In this document: in pieces, positions 18,070 to 28,474 of the stretch
Layout of the letters: each line of letters opens with the position of its first letter
How positions within the stretch are numbered: the first letter of the stretch is position 1
Source: Enterococcus lactis
GTDB taxonomy: Bacteria > Bacillota > Bacilli > Lactobacillales > Enterococcaceae
Assembly (NCBI RefSeq): GCF_015751045.1
Contig: NZ_BNJW01000002.1
Span: 124,001 to 188,000, forward strand
Reading direction: 5' to 3'
Length of the DNA: 64,000 nucleotides
The notes under the pieces: generated by a model
The model's input: the letters and a program-made list of their open reading frames with translations, nothing else
What the model was told of the DNA's origin: nothing
The model's database searches: none
Translations under genes and position numbers: made by a program

Positions 18070-18116
18070 AGGTTGTGACAAACGACTTGTCACAACCTCT
18101 GATATACGGTGTTCCA
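18070..18116. repeat. intergenic repeat copy B with terminator hairpin
   Basis: AGGTTGTGACAA and TTGTCACAACCT form a 12-bp stem that works as terminator between comC and msrA. It is followed by CTGATATACGGTGTTCC, the other conserved end of the repeat family, and then AAAAGTAGCTTTTTCGGCTTCTT, a short remnant of the core. Confidence 0.7.
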
Positions 18117-18136
18117 AAAGTAGCTTTTTCGGCTTC

Positions 18137-18664
18137 TTATTTCTTGCCGCCCCAATGTCGACGAATGAAACCGGCACGTCCAGAACCTTCTCGATAAAGA
18201 TTGTAATGGAGCTTGTTTTTCTTGTAATAATCCTGATGGTAATCTTCTGCAGGATAAAATTCGCTTCTTGGTTCGATTTTTGTCACGATCGGCTTATCGA
18301 ATCGCCCGCTGTCTTGCAATGCTTGTTTTGAATGCTCTGCAATGTTTCGTTCTTCTTCATCACTATAGTAGATCACTGGTCGATAAGAATCACCACGATC
18401 AGCGAACTGCCCTAACGCGTCAGTCGGATCGGTTTGCTGCCAATAGATTTCCACCAACTGATCATAAGAAATAACTTCTGGGTCATATTCGATCTCTACG
18501 GCTTCTGTATGCCCAGTTGTGCCTGTTGTTACTTGTTCGTAAGTTGGATTTGGTACATGCCCGCCTGTATAACCGGATGTCACAGAAATGATCCCTGGCT
18601 GCTTTTCGAATGGTTTGACCATACACCAAAAGCATCCGCCTGCGAAAACTGCTTTTTTTGTCAT
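18137..18664 (-). CDS. msrA: peptide methionine sulfoxide reductase A
   Basis: This 175-residue cytoplasmic enzyme reduces methionine-S-sulfoxide. The catalytic motif GGCFWCM is at residues 9-15, with Cys12 as the nucleophile. [16 protein letters not shown] and [12 protein letters not shown] follow, and [12 protein letters not shown] is near residue 140. The C-terminus ends GGKK without a resolving Cys pair. The upstream site is GGGGGA before the ATG. The gene is single and converges with comC. Confidence 0.95.
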   Translation of the reverse strand: MTKKAVFAGGCFWCMVKPFEKQPGIISVTSGYTGGHVPNPTYEQVTTGTTGHTEAVEIEYDPEVISYDQLVEIYWQQTDPTDALGQFADRGDSYRPVIYYSDEEERNIAEHSKQALQDSGRFDKPIVTKIEPRSEFYPAEDYHQDYYKKNKLHYNLYREGSGRAGFIRRHWGGKK

Positions 18665-18776
18665 ATAAAATCCCCCTTTTTTCTCATCATACCTGTTTTA
18701 TAGATAATTAAAATTATTTTGCTTATTTTTACCCCCTCCCGGTATTTTAGCGGATTTTTCTTCATTTTTAATTGGT

Positions 18777-18857
18777 TGTGGATAACTATAAGGTTTGTGT
18801 TAAACTATTTTTTCCACAGGTAAGAAAAAGTTGTCTTTTCAGTCATGTTGTGTATAA
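18777..18857. promoter_or_regulatory. three DnaA-box-like sites before the triple-HTH gene
   Basis: TGTGGATAA at 18777-18785 and TGTGTATAA at 18849-18857 are exact matches on the minus strand to the DnaA consensus TTATNCACA. TTTTCCACA at 18810-18818 on the plus strand has one mismatch. The third site overlaps TATAAG, a possible -10 box with TTGTCT (18831-18836) 16 bases upstream. Confidence 0.45.
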
Positions 18858-18942
18858 GTTTTATATGGTATGCTTATCCCAAAATTATGTACCTTTATTT
18901 TTTCATACGAATAAACAAATCCATGTTATCGGAGGGATAATT

Positions 18943-20097
18943 ATGCCTAAAGCAAAAAGAAAACATTCAGATACATCCACTGACTTTATTGCATTTGATG
19001 AACTATTAACTAAAGCGAACAAAAAAATAAAAACGCCCCCTGTAACTTCTCATGAATTTGATGCTCATTCAAAGGATGATGCTCTAACTCTCCCGGAAGA
19101 TGAGAAGCAACTCGTCAATGAACTAGCTTCAGTCATTCCAAATCCACCTGAACATTCGCCATTTGAGGAGTCATTTTCATCTCCACCTATTGACATCTCT
19201 GGGGAAGGTTATCGTTTCCATAACTTAATGGAGCACGAGTCTCTCACAAGAGAGGAGCGACAATTTATTGATGAACCATTGCCCGATCCAATCTTCCATC
19301 AACAAACGATCGAAGAACCCATCTCGCCTACTGAGCCAGGGCCTTCCTTTGTTGTGGATAGACAAAAAACGAGCAATCTAGTAGAAGGAAATGTTGGAAA
19401 TAACGCTTATCAGCTTTTGTATGAGACATTTGGTCCTATTCCTTCTAGAGAAGGAAAGAATAAGAGACTATCACAAGAATTGCGTAATCAAATCGAACAC
19501 GCATTAACATTGCCTGATATTAAACAAAGTCAAATTGCCACATTTTTTGGCGTATCCTCATGTTTAGTAAGCAATATATACCTCAAACAACTTGCAGAAG
19601 GTGATGCTCAAAATCACACATATCAAGTCTTATACAAGGAATTCGGCGAAGTTTCCAGAAAAAGAGAAAAAAGGGGTTTATCACAGAAATTACGCGAACA
19701 GATCACACACGCATTGACATTGCCTAATCCTAGTCAAAGACAGATTGCCGCATTTTTTGGCGTGTCCAACTCTACAGTAAATAATATATACCAAAAACAT
19801 TTTGAAGAAGACTATGATGAAAAAATGACCCATCAGCTTTTTCATGGGAAATTCGGAAAAATTTCCAGAGAAAAAAATCAAAGGATACCACAAAAATTAC
19901 GTAATCAAATCGAAGAAGCATTAACAATACCCTATACTAAACAAAAACATGTGGCAACGTTTTTTGGCGTATCCCTAACTACAGTAAAAGAAATAGAACA
20001 AAAACTGAAACGCAGTAAACAGCTAGCAGATATAGCAAAACCTGTAGCTTCAAGATCATCTCCTACTCTTTCTTCTAACCAAACAAATGAGAGGTAA
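18943..20097 (+). CDS. unrecognised protein with three tandem helix-turn-helix repeats
   Basis: This is a 384-residue cytoplasmic protein that I do not recognise. Residues 1-150 are acidic, Pro/Ser-rich and probably unfolded. From residue ~154 there are three repeats of 70 residues (about 154-223, 224-293, 294-362). Each has the pattern YxxLYxxFG, a basic SRxxxxxRLxQxLRxQIxxALTLP stretch, and QxQIAxFFGVSxxTVxNIYxK, which reads as a helix-turn-helix. The tail (ASRSSPTLSSNQTNER) is Ser/Asn-rich. GGAGGG precedes the ATG at 18943; a longer frame from 18772 lacks a site. It may be a multi-site DNA-binding protein; no partner gene indicates its role. Confidence 0.75.
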   Translation: MPKAKRKHSDTSTDFIAFDELLTKANKKIKTPPVTSHEFDAHSKDDALTLPEDEKQLVNELASVIPNPPEHSPFEESFSSPPIDISGEGYRFHNLMEHESLTREERQFIDEPLPDPIFHQQTIEEPISPTEPGPSFVVDRQKTSNLVEGNVGNNAYQLLYETFGPIPSREGKNKRLSQELRNQIEHALTLPDIKQSQIATFFGVSSCLVSNIYLKQLAEGDAQNHTYQVLYKEFGEVSRKREKRGLSQKLREQITHALTLPNPSQRQIAAFFGVSNSTVNNIYQKHFEEDYDEKMTHQLFHGKFGKISREKNQRIPQKLRNQIEEALTIPYTKQKHVATFFGVSLTTVKEIEQKLKRSKQLADIAKPVASRSSPTLSSNQTNER

Positions 20098-20113
20098 GCT
20101 ACTTCGTATAAGC

Positions 20114-20155
20114 AAAAAAAGGGATTGTGACAAGATTTTGTCACAATCCCTTTTT
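20114..20155 (+). terminator. terminator after the triple-HTH gene
   Basis: GGGATTGTGACAA pairs with TTGTCACAATCCC with A-rich and T-rich flanks, giving a long stem. It is again built from the conserved end of the repeat family. Confidence 0.75.
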
Positions 20156-20401
20156 CCGAATAAACGGTGTTCAATCAGCTGACCCTCGGTATTAGCTCAA
20201 CAAACGGCAAAATATGAGGAACTATTTTTTCGTTTATTTCTCTAATACTCAGGTCAAAACGCTGATTTCACAACCTCTTATACACGATGTTCCAGAAGTA
20301 ACTTCTTCGGAAATAAGCCGAAATTTCACAAAAATTTGAGAAGCAATTTTCGTAAATTTTTTCTTATTTCTTGAAGCTGACCACTTCTGTCACAACCTCT
20401 A
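20116..20401. repeat. intergenic repeat copy C (two units, reverse orientation), ends in the rpoC stop codon
   Basis: Read on the minus strand from the rpoC stop, a complete unit runs from AGAGGTTGTGACAGAAGTGG to GGAACATCGTGTATAAG. A second unit with a different core follows: GAGGTTGTGAAATCAGCGTT through GACCTGAGTATTAG and CTAATACCGAGGGTCAGCTG to GAACACCGTTTATTCGG. Both cores are long imperfect inverted repeats. The TAG stop codon of rpoC supplies the first two bases of the repeat end. Confidence 0.8.
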
Positions 20402-23400
20402 TTTTGTTTGATTGTTCATTGCGTCTTCTGCAGCCATTTGCGCTTCAATATCTGAAATACTGTAGACATTTTCACTTGCTACACCGACTTCTTTTGGTTC
20501 CATGTCACGGTAACGTTGCATACCAGTACCAGCTGGGATGATCTTACCGATAATAACATTTTCTTTCAAACCAAGAAGAGGATCTTTCTTACCGCGGATC
20601 GCAGCATCCGTCAAGACACGAGTTGTTTCTTGGAATGATGCAGCAGATAAGAAACTATTTGTTTCTAATGATGCTTTTGTGATACCTAGCAAGACTGGTC
20701 GAGAAGTTGCAGGAACGCCTCCTGAGACTAGCGTATTGTAGTTTTGATCTTTAAAGTCTGCGATGTCTAATAATGTACCTGGTAAGATATCTGTATCACC
20801 TGGATCCATTACACGAACTTTACGCAGCATTTGACGAACCATTACTTCGATATGCTTGTCGCCGATTTCTACCCCTTGCATACGGTAAACACGTTGTACT
20901 TCACGAAGCAAGTAGTTTTCAACAGATAATACATCGCGGACTTGCAACAATTGTTTTGGATCGATTGATCCTTCTGTCAATGGTGCACCACGGTGGATCA
21001 TATCGCCTTCTGCTACTTTCATACGTGCTGTATAAGGAACAGTATACGTACGTGTATCTGTTTTTCCTTTGATTGTTACTTCTTTGGTACGTGTTGCAGG
21101 ATCTTCTGAGATATCGATGACATCCCCTGTTACTTCTGTGATCACTGCTTGCCCTTTCGGATTACGTGCTTCAAAGATTTCTTGGACACGAGGAAGACCT
21201 TGAGTGATATCGTCTCCGGCAACCCCACCCGTATGGAACGTACGCATCGTCAACTGAGTACCAGGTTCACCGATTGATTGAGCGGCGATCGTACCAACTG
21301 CTTCTCCGACTTCAACGTCAGAGCCAGTTGCAAGGTTGCGTCCGTAACAATGTTTGCAGACACCATGTTTTGTATTACATGTGAAGACAGAACGGATCGT
21401 CACTGTTTCGACACCTGCATCAACGATTTGTTTTGCGATGTCTTCGGAAATCAATTGGTTTCCTGCGATGATCAATTCATTTGTTTCAGGATGACGTACT
21501 TCTTTACGAGTGTAACGTCCCACTAAACGATCTTCTAATGATTCGATGATTTCATTTCCTTCACGGATTGCTTGGATCTCAAGACCTCGGTCAGTCCCGC
21601 AATCTTCTTCACGGATGATTACATCTTGAGCCACGTCAACCAGACGACGAGTCAAGTAACCTGAATCGGCAGTCTTCAAGGCTGTATCGGTCATCCCTTT
21701 ACGAGCCCCGTGAGTTGAGATAAACATTTCCAAAACGGATAGTCCTTCACGGAAGTTCGAAATGATTGGCAATTCCATGATTCGACCATTAGGAGCGGCC
21801 ATCAAACCACGCATTCCGGCAAGCTGTGTAAAGTTGGAAATGTTCCCACGAGCTCCAGAATCAGACATCATGAAGATTGGGTTTTTCGCTTCCAAACCTT
21901 CCATCAGTTTTTGTTGGATGCTGTCTTTTGCAGCGTTCCAAACAGCAATGACACGTTCATAACGCTCGTCATCTGTAATCAGACCACGACGGAATTGTTT
22001 TGTAATAGTTTCAACTTGTTTATGGGCATTTTCAATGATTTCTTGTTTTTCATTCAGTACACTGATGTCAGCGATCCCTACTGTGATACCGGCATGTGTT
22101 GAATGTTTGTACCCTAAGTCTTTCATACGGTCAAGCATCTTAGAAGTTTCTGTTACTTTGAATCGTTTGAAGACTTCTGCGATGATGTTCCCTAAGTTTT
22201 TCTTCTTGAACGGTAATACTAATTCTTGCTCTTTGATATGTGCAGGAATATCCGTACCAGCTTCAACAAAGTATTTGTCCGGTGTTTGGACGGTCAAGTT
22301 GAAGTCTGTTGGTTCATTCAGATAAGGGAATTCAGGAGGCATGATCTCGTTGAAAATGATCTTACCAACTGTTGTGATCATCGTACGTTCTTTTTGCCAT
22401 TCAGTAAATGGTTTTTCACCTAATGAGTTAGGGTTCACACCGATACGTGAATGTAAATGAACGTATCCGTTGCGCCATGCGATAACAGCTTCGTTTTGAT
22501 CTCTGAAGACCATTCCTTCGCCTTCGCGTCCTTCTTCTTCCATTGTCAAGTAGTAGTTACCTAGAACCATATCTTGAGAAGGAGTAACAACTGGTTTACC
22601 ATCTTTAGGGTTCAAGATGTTTTGAGCAGCTAACATCAACATACGTGCTTCTGCTTGTGCTTCTTCATTCAATGGCACGTGGACAGCCATTTGGTCTCCA
22701 TCGAAATCGGCATTATAAGCTTCACATACAAGTGGATGCAAACGGATTGCGCGTCCTTGTACTAAAACTGGTTCGAATGCTTGGATACCAAGTCGGTGAA
22801 GCGTAGGTGCCCGGTTCAGCAATACTGGGTGTTCCTTGATTACGTCTTCTAAGACATCCCATACTTCGTCTTCTTGACGTTCGATTTTACGTTTCGCATT
22901 TTTGATGTTTGAAGCTAGTTCACGTTGAACAAGCTCACGCATCACGAATGGTTTGAATAATTCGATGGCCATTTCTTTTGGAAGTCCACATTGGTACATT
23001 TTCAAGAAAGGTCCAACAACGATAACGGAACGACCGGAGTAGTCCACACGTTTACCTAGCAAGTTTTGACGGAAACGACCTTGTTTCCCTTTCAACATAT
23101 GAGAAAGAGATTTCAATGGGCGGTTACCTGGTCCAGTTACTGGACGTCCGCGACGACCGTTATCGATCAATGCATCTACTGCTTCTTGCAACATGCGTTT
23201 TTCGTTTTGAACGATGATTCCAGGTGCGTTCAAGTCTAATAAACGTTTCAAACGGTTATTACGGTTGATGACACGACGGTAAAGATCATTCAAGTCACTT
23301 GTTGCAAAACGTCCACCTTCTAATTGAACCATTGGGCGCAAATCTGGTGGAATAACAGGGATAACATCCATAACCATCCAGCTTGGTTGATTTCCTGAAG

Positions 23401-24052
23401 CGCGGAATGCTTCTAAAATATCCAAACGGCGGATTGCACGTGTACGTTTTTGTCCTTGTGCAGATTTCAATTCTTCTTTCAATTCGGCTGCTTCTGCATC
23501 TAGATCAACATTATCAAGTAATTGTTTGATCGCTTCTGCACCCATAGCAGCTTGGAATTCTTGTCCATATTGTTCACGTTTTTCGCGATATTCGCGTTCT
23601 GTCAACAATTGTTTTTTCTCTAAATTCGTGTTTCCTGGTTCGATAACCACATATGAAGCAAAATAAATGATTTCTTCCAAAGCGCGTGGGCTCATGTCTA
23701 ATACAAGTCCCATACGTGAAGGAATCCCTTTAAAGTACCAGATATGTGAAACAGGAGCTGCTAATTCAATATGTCCCATGCGTTCACGGCGAACTTTCGA
23801 ACGAGTCACTTCCACTCCGCATCGATCACAAACGATTCCTTTATAACGGATACGTTTGTATTTTCCGCAGGCACATTCCCAGTCTTTTGTAGGACCAAAA
23901 ATCCGCTCACAGAACAACCCTTCGCGTTCAGGTTTTAAGGTACGATAGTTAATCGTCTCAGGTTTTTTTACTTCACCGTAAGACCAGCTTCTGATTTTTT
24001 CGGGAGAAGCCAAACCTATTTGCATACTTTCGAATTTATTTACATCGATCAA
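20399..24052 (-). CDS. rpoC: DNA-directed RNA polymerase subunit beta'
   Basis: This 1217-residue protein starts [20 protein letters not shown]. The zinc finger [19 protein letters not shown] is near residue 60, the catalytic magnesium loop [15 protein letters not shown] near 450, and the bridge helix/trigger loop region [15 protein letters not shown] with [19 protein letters not shown] beyond 750. I chose the TTG at 24050-24052, preceded by GGAGGGAACCCCTT; an in-frame ATG 7 codons upstream overlaps that site. It follows rpoB by about 80 bases in one operon. Confidence 0.98.
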   Translation of the reverse strand: MIDVNKFESMQIGLASPEKIRSWSYGEVKKPETINYRTLKPEREGLFCERIFGPTKDWECACGKYKRIRYKGIVCDRCGVEVTRSKVRRERMGHIELAAPVSHIWYFKGIPSRMGLVLDMSPRALEEIIYFASYVVIEPGNTNLEKKQLLTEREYREKREQYGQEFQAAMGAEAIKQLLDNVDLDAEAAELKEELKSAQGQKRTRAIRRLDILEAFRASGNQPSWMVMDVIPVIPPDLRPMVQLEGGRFATSDLNDLYRRVINRNNRLKRLLDLNAPGIIVQNEKRMLQEAVDALIDNGRRGRPVTGPGNRPLKSLSHMLKGKQGRFRQNLLGKRVDYSGRSVIVVGPFLKMYQCGLPKEMAIELFKPFVMRELVQRELASNIKNAKRKIERQEDEVWDVLEDVIKEHPVLLNRAPTLHRLGIQAFEPVLVQGRAIRLHPLVCEAYNADFDGDQMAVHVPLNEEAQAEARMLMLAAQNILNPKDGKPVVTPSQDMVLGNYYLTMEEEGREGEGMVFRDQNEAVIAWRNGYVHLHSRIGVNPNSLGEKPFTEWQKERTMITTVGKIIFNEIMPPEFPYLNEPTDFNLTVQTPDKYFVEAGTDIPAHIKEQELVLPFKKKNLGNIIAEVFKRFKVTETSKMLDRMKDLGYKHSTHAGITVGIADISVLNEKQEIIENAHKQVETITKQFRRGLITDDERYERVIAVWNAAKDSIQQKLMEGLEAKNPIFMMSDSGARGNISNFTQLAGMRGLMAAPNGRIMELPIISNFREGLSVLEMFISTHGARKGMTDTALKTADSGYLTRRLVDVAQDVIIREEDCGTDRGLEIQAIREGNEIIESLEDRLVGRYTRKEVRHPETNELIIAGNQLISEDIAKQIVDAGVETVTIRSVFTCNTKHGVCKHCYGRNLATGSDVEVGEAVGTIAAQSIGEPGTQLTMRTFHTGGVAGDDITQGLPRVQEIFEARNPKGQAVITEVTGDVIDISEDPATRTKEVTIKGKTDTRTYTVPYTARMKVAEGDMIHRGAPLTEGSIDPKQLLQVRDVLSVENYLLREVQRVYRMQGVEIGDKHIEVMVRQMLRKVRVMDPGDTDILPGTLLDIADFKDQNYNTLVSGGVPATSRPVLLGITKASLETNSFLSAASFQETTRVLTDAAIRGKKDPLLGLKENVIIGKIIPAGTGMQRYRDMEPKEVGVASENVYSISDIEAQMAAEDAMNNQTK

Positions 24053-24130
24053 AAGGGGTTCCCTCCATTTCATTTAATGGCAAACCGCAAGACGGCTGAT
24101 CTTCGACCGCCTTGCAGCTCATAGACCGGA

Positions 24131-27100
24131 TTAGTCTAAATTATCTTCTGCGGTTTCAAAGTTTTGGATGACATCGTCTCTTTCATCTTCCACTTGTTCA
24201 GCAGCTTTCTTTTCTAATTCTTTGGCAGTTTGCTGTTCGGCAAATTTTGTCAAAGCATCAACAGTGATCAAATCGTCGTCTTCATCGTCCATGTCGCGAA
24301 GTTCGATCTCTGTCTCTTCGATATCCAAGACACGCATGTCCAGACCTAGTGATTGCAATTCTTTCACCAATACGCGGAAGGATTCCGGTACACCTGGTTT
24401 TGGAATTGGTTCACCTTTGACGATTGCTTCGTATGTTTTCACACGTCCGACTACGTCATCTGATTTGTATGTCAAGATTTCTTGTAAAGTATAAGCCGCA
24501 CCGTAAGCTTCCAGTGCCCATACTTCCATTTCACCAAAACGTTGTCCACCAAATTGAGCTTTACCTCCCAATGGTTGTTGTGTAACCAATGAGTAAGGTC
24601 CGATTGAACGGGCATGCAATTTGTCATCGACCATGTGAGCAAGTTTGATCATGTACATCACACCGACAGACACACGTCCGTCAAATGGTTCACCTGTACG
24701 TCCGTCGTACAGAACAGTTTTCGCATCGCTGGCCATACCGGCTTCACGAACTGTTTCCCATACGTCTTCATCACTTGCACCATCGAATACTGGCGTTGCT
24801 ACGTGGATACCTAACTGACGTGCAGCCATACCCAAGTGTAATTCCAATACTTGTCCGATGTTCATACGTGAAGGCACCCCTAAAGGATTCAGCATGATAT
24901 CGATTGGTGTTCCGTCAGGTAGGAATGGCATATCTTCTTCCGGCATAATACGGGATACAACCCCTTTATTTCCGTGACGACCGGCCATTTTATCCCCTTC
25001 ATGGATTTTACGTTTTTGAACGATATAAACACGAACTAACATGTTTACGCCTGGTGACAATTCATCTCCAGCTTCACGAGTAAAGATTTTCACATCGTGA
25101 ACGATCCCGCCGCCGCCATGCGGTACACGTAATGATGTATCGCGGACTTCACGAGCTTTTTCGCCAAAGATCGCATGCAATAGACGTTCTTCTGCAGATA
25201 ATTCTGTTACCCCTTTTGGCGTGACTTTCCCTACAAGCAAATCGCCATCTTGGACTTCTGCACCGATACGGATAATACCCATTTCGTCTAAATCTTTCAA
25301 TGCGTCTTCCCCGACATTAGGGATTTCGCGTGTGATTTCTTCAGGTCCTAATTTTGTATCGCGGGCTTCTGATTCATATTCTTCAATATGAATAGAAGTG
25401 TATACGTCATCTTTTACCAAACGACGGCTCATGATGATCGCATCTTCATAGTTGTACCCTTCCCAAGTCATGAAACCAACTAAAACGTTTTGACCTAGAG
25501 CCATTTCGCCTTGTTCCATAGATGGTCCGTCTGCCAGAGTATCCCCTTTTTCGACTTTCTCACCCAAATGAACGATTGGACGTTGGTTGTAGCTTGTTCC
25601 GGAGTTTGAACGACGGAATTTTGTCACATCGTATTTATCTAATGCACCGTTGTCGCGGCGTACACGGATTTCAGAAGCATCAACGTATTCAACGACACCG
25701 TCATGTTTACATAACAAAGCAGCTCCTGAGTCATGCGCTGATTTGTATTCCATACCAGTACCAACCCATGGTGCTTGAGGATTGATCAACGGCACTGCTT
25801 GACGCTGCATGTTGGCACCCATCAAGGCACGGTTGGAGTCATCGTTTTCCAAGAAAGGAATACATGCTGTCGCAACGGCAACTACTTGTTTAGGTGATAC
25901 GTCCATGTAGTCTACTTTATCAATAGATACTTCTAAGTTTTCACTTTGCGCACGCGCCATAACAACGTCTTGAGCAAATGTTCCATCTTCATTCAATGGG
26001 CTGTTTGCTTGGGCTACGATGTAATGGTCTTCGATATCTGCTGTCAAGTAGTCGATTTGGTCAGTAACCCGACCTGTTTCGCGGTCTACACGACGATAAG
26101 GTGTTTCGATAAATCCGAATTTATTTACTTTCGCATAACTGGACAAACTATTGATCAACCCGATGTTTGGGCCTTCAGGAGTTTCGATCGGACACATACG
26201 GCCATAGTGGGAGTAGTGAACGTCACGAACTTCATAACCGGCACGGTCACGAGTCAATCCGCCAGGTCCTAAGGCTGAAAGACGACGTTTGTGTGTCAAT
26301 TCGCCAAGAGGATTTGTTTGATCCATGAACTGTGACAACTGAGAAGAACCAAAGAATTCTTTGATACTTGCCACAACTGGACGGATATTGATCAATTGTT
26401 GAGGTGTCAATGTTTCAGTATCTTGGATCGACATTCTTTCACGAACCACACGTTCCATACGTGCTAGCCCGATACGGAATTGGTTTTGTAAAAGTTCACC
26501 GACTGAACGGATACGACGATTTCCTAAGTGGTCAATATCATCGACATTGCCGATACCTTCCATCAAGTTCAAGAAATAGCTCATTGAAGCAATGATGTCG
26601 GCTGGACGAACCGTTTTTACAGCTGCTTCTGGATAGCCGTTTCCGATCACGTTCACTTCACGTTCAGGATCTCTTGGTGAAAATACTTTGATGACTTGGA
26701 CAGTCATTGGATCTGTGACCACACCATCTTCTGATGGATAGTAAGTCACTGAATTTAGACCGTTATCAATGAAAGGAGCTAATGTTTCCATGACTTGGTG
26801 AGTCAGAACTGTTCCTTTTTCAACGATGATCTCGCCTGTTTCTGGATCAACTAATGTTTCAGCTAATATCAGATTCAATAGACGTGTTTTCAAATCTAAT
26901 TTTTTGTTTACTTTGTAACGACCAACGTTTGCTAAGTCGTAACGTTTTGGATCGAAGAAACGAGCATTCAGCAAGTTACGTGAGCTGTCTGCTGTTTTTG
27001 GTTCGCCTGGACGCAAACGTTCGTAAACGTCTTTCAAACCTTCTTCTGTTCTTGAGTCGCTTGCGTTTTTATGCAAGTCTTTTTCGACTGTATTGCGTAA

Positions 27101-27748
27101 TGTTTCGCTGTCGCCGAAGATTTCAAAGATCGTATCATCGGAACCAAATCCTAACGCACGAACTAATACGGTTAAAGGAATCTTACGTGTACGGTCGATA
27201 CGTACATAAGAGATGTCTTTTGCATCAGTTTCCATCTCTAGCCAAGCGCCACGGTTAGGGATAACAGTAGAACCGAATCCTTCTTTTCCGTTTTTGTCAA
27301 CTTTTCCATGGAAATAGACACCTGGTGAACGGACTAACTGAGAAACGATTACTCGCTCTGCCCCGTTGATGATGAATGTTCCTTGTTCTGTCATTAATGG
27401 GAAATCACCGAAGAATACTTCTTGTGCTTTGATTTCGCCAGTCTCGCGGTTTGTCAAACGCAATGTTACATGTAATGGTGCAGAGTAGTTTGCATCATGC
27501 GCACGAGCTTCTGCTACTGTATACTTTGGTTCTTTCAATTCATAATCTACAAATTCCAAAGATAGATTGCCATTGAAGTCATCGATTGGCAAAATGTCTT
27601 CAAACATTTCTCTAAGTCCCTCATCTAAGAACCATTGGTAAGAGTCTGTTTGAATTTCGATCAAATTTGGTAATTCCAACACTTCACTGATTCTTGCGAA
27701 ACTTCTACGTTCGCGATGTTTTCCGTATTTTACTACGTGTCCAGCCAA
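24131..27748 (-). CDS. rpoB: DNA-directed RNA polymerase subunit beta
   Basis: This protein of about 1205 residues contains the rifampicin-binding cluster [20 protein letters not shown] followed by [11 protein letters not shown] with the wild-type Ser, Asp, His and Arg positions, so no classical resistance change is seen there. [15 protein letters not shown] and the C-terminal acidic tail [10 protein letters not shown] are also present. I favour the TTG ([17 protein letters not shown]) at 27746-27748 with GAGGGGTG upstream; the GTG at 27757 overlaps this site. It is followed by rpoC. Confidence 0.98.
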   Translation of the reverse strand: MAGHVVKYGKHRERRSFARISEVLELPNLIEIQTDSYQWFLDEGLREMFEDILPIDDFNGNLSLEFVDYELKEPKYTVAEARAHDANYSAPLHVTLRLTNRETGEIKAQEVFFGDFPLMTEQGTFIINGAERVIVSQLVRSPGVYFHGKVDKNGKEGFGSTVIPNRGAWLEMETDAKDISYVRIDRTRKIPLTVLVRALGFGSDDTIFEIFGDSETLRNTVEKDLHKNASDSRTEEGLKDVYERLRPGEPKTADSSRNLLNARFFDPKRYDLANVGRYKVNKKLDLKTRLLNLILAETLVDPETGEIIVEKGTVLTHQVMETLAPFIDNGLNSVTYYPSEDGVVTDPMTVQVIKVFSPRDPEREVNVIGNGYPEAAVKTVRPADIIASMSYFLNLMEGIGNVDDIDHLGNRRIRSVGELLQNQFRIGLARMERVVRERMSIQDTETLTPQQLINIRPVVASIKEFFGSSQLSQFMDQTNPLGELTHKRRLSALGPGGLTRDRAGYEVRDVHYSHYGRMCPIETPEGPNIGLINSLSSYAKVNKFGFIETPYRRVDRETGRVTDQIDYLTADIEDHYIVAQANSPLNEDGTFAQDVVMARAQSENLEVSIDKVDYMDVSPKQVVAVATACIPFLENDDSNRALMGANMQRQAVPLINPQAPWVGTGMEYKSAHDSGAALLCKHDGVVEYVDASEIRVRRDNGALDKYDVTKFRRSNSGTSYNQRPIVHLGEKVEKGDTLADGPSMEQGEMALGQNVLVGFMTWEGYNYEDAIIMSRRLVKDDVYTSIHIEEYESEARDTKLGPEEITREIPNVGEDALKDLDEMGIIRIGAEVQDGDLLVGKVTPKGVTELSAEERLLHAIFGEKAREVRDTSLRVPHGGGGIVHDVKIFTREAGDELSPGVNMLVRVYIVQKRKIHEGDKMAGRHGNKGVVSRIMPEEDMPFLPDGTPIDIMLNPLGVPSRMNIGQVLELHLGMAARQLGIHVATPVFDGASDEDVWETVREAGMASDAKTVLYDGRTGEPFDGRVSVGVMYMIKLAHMVDDKLHARSIGPYSLVTQQPLGGKAQFGGQRFGEMEVWALEAYGAAYTLQEILTYKSDDVVGRVKTYEAIVKGEPIPKPGVPESFRVLVKELQSLGLDMRVLDIEETEIELRDMDDEDDDLITVDALTKFAEQQTAKELEKKAAEQVEDERDDVIQNFETAEDNLD

Positions 27749-27990
27749 GCTCTTCACCCCTCTAAAATGTCATTCAAAAAGACTACCCGATCAATTGTTA
27801 CAATAATATTTCAAATATTATTTTTAGGTAACAACAGACATTTTTTGCGGCTTTTAGGCAAAAAAAAACCAAAAATAGAACATTCTCTTGAAACCTTACT
27901 TCGTGAGCTTCTACTTTTGTTTCCTTATATTAAAGCCGAAACGGACAATATTTCGTTTCTGCCTTTTCTTCATCAGATAGTTTTTGCAAC
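27749..27990 (-). other. rpoB 5' leader, about 240 bases
   Basis: Between the promoter and the rpoB start lies an AT-rich untranslated leader. It contains a short CGAAA/TTTCG hairpin and a run of nine T residues on the coding strand (GGTTTTTTTTTGCC). I see no riboswitch signature and no ribosomal-protein site. Confidence 0.4.
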
Positions 27991-27995
27991 TTCAT

Positions 27996-28024
27996 ATACT
28001 ACACTTATTTTCTATAAAAGTCAA
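27996..28024 (-). promoter_or_regulatory. promoter of rpoB-rpoC
   Basis: On the minus strand TTGACT (28019-28024) and TAGTAT (27996-28001) are 17 bases apart, a good housekeeping promoter about 250 bases upstream of rpoB. Confidence 0.75.
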
Positions 28025-28108
28025 CACTTCCTGGCGTTTCTTCTGCTTTTTCGCAATATTTTCTTAAAGTTTTCAATTTTATGTTTTCAATTATCTGACA
28101 ATTCTTAA

Positions 28109-28137
28109 TTGACAGACCATTTTTTCTCGGTTATACT
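28109..28137 (+). promoter_or_regulatory. promoter of the leader-peptide/ABC transporter transcript
   Basis: TTGACA (28109-28114) and TATACT (28132-28137) are separated by exactly 17 bases. This is a near-perfect promoter placed 30 bases upstream of the leader peptide start. Confidence 0.88.
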
Positions 28138-28167
28138 TTAGAAAATTCATTTTGTGGAGGAACTTCT

Positions 28168-28236
28168 ATGCGAACCAATATCAAGCAAATCGTACCAACA
28201 CAACTGAATAACTTTTACTTTAGCTACTTTAGATAG
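28168..28236 (+). CDS. aromatic-rich leader peptide of an attenuator (22 residues)
   Basis: A short gene with the ribosome binding site GTGGAGGAACTTCT starts at ATG 28168 and reads MRTNIKQIVPTQLNNFYFSY followed by FR and the stop TAG. Five of the last seven codons are Phe or Tyr (F16, Y17, F18, Y20, F21). Hairpin segments start directly after the stop codon, and a terminator stands before the transporter gene. The combination of strong promoter, strong translation start, clustered aromatic codons and switching hairpins is the layout of amino-acid attenuation. It is not matched to any known peptide. Confidence 0.65.
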   Translation: MRTNIKQIVPTQLNNFYFSYFR

Positions 28237-28397
28237 GTTTGTATTCATCATGATGGATACAAACGTTAAACGACAGTTTGTATCTATGATGGCTAAAGAA
28301 CTTTGTATTGCAGCAAAAAGCCACGTAGACAAAATGCTAAGTGGCTGAGCAATGAAAATACAAAGTAAAAGTATCAAGCATTCTACTTTTCAATTTA
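28237..28397 (+). promoter_or_regulatory. attenuator RNA with alternative hairpins
   Basis: GTTTGTAT at 28237-28244 can pair with ATACAAAC at 28257-28264 to give a hairpin extended by ATCATGAT inside. The same ATACAAAC can instead pair with GTTTGTAT at 28276-28283 in a 9-bp stem with the flanking G and C. Farther on, CTTTGTATT (28301-28309) pairs with AATACAAAG (28357-28365), enclosing AGCCAC/GTGGCT, and AAAAGTA pairs with TACTTTT. The first two stems exclude each other. Confidence 0.55.
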
Positions 28398-28411
28398 TTT
28401 TCCGACTTTTC

Positions 28412-28448
28412 AATCCATTTGGACATTTTGTCTGAATGGATTTTTTGT
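28412..28448 (+). terminator. terminator in the leader before the ABC transporter genes
   Basis: AATCCATT (28412-28419) pairs with AATGGATT (28435-28442), extended by GGACA/TGTCT with GU pairs, followed by TTTTGTTT. It stands only 27 bases before the start codon of the lipoprotein gene and after a long leader, so it looks like a conditional terminator. Confidence 0.75.
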
Positions 28449-28474
28449 TTCCCAAAATTAAGGAGGAAAAAAAA

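Noticed and set aside
24168-27258. Several opposite-strand frames of 60-134 codons inside rpoB and rpoC
   Set aside because: These are shadows of the conserved polymerase genes, with no independent start signals.
28168-28350. Degenerate transposase start
   Set aside because: The short frames at 28168 and near 28250 could look like pieces of a broken gene, but no inverted-repeat ends or transposase motifs are present, and the promoter, ribosome binding site and terminator are intact.
28147-28377. Minus-strand 76-codon frame over the attenuator region
   Set aside because: It has no ribosome binding site and overlaps a plus-strand promoter, leader peptide and hairpins that explain the sequence better.
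28237-28397. T-box riboswitch before the TrpXYZ-like operon
   Set aside because: The conserved T-box sequence around AGGGTGGNACCGCG and the Stem I motifs are not present; the leader peptide explanation fits better.
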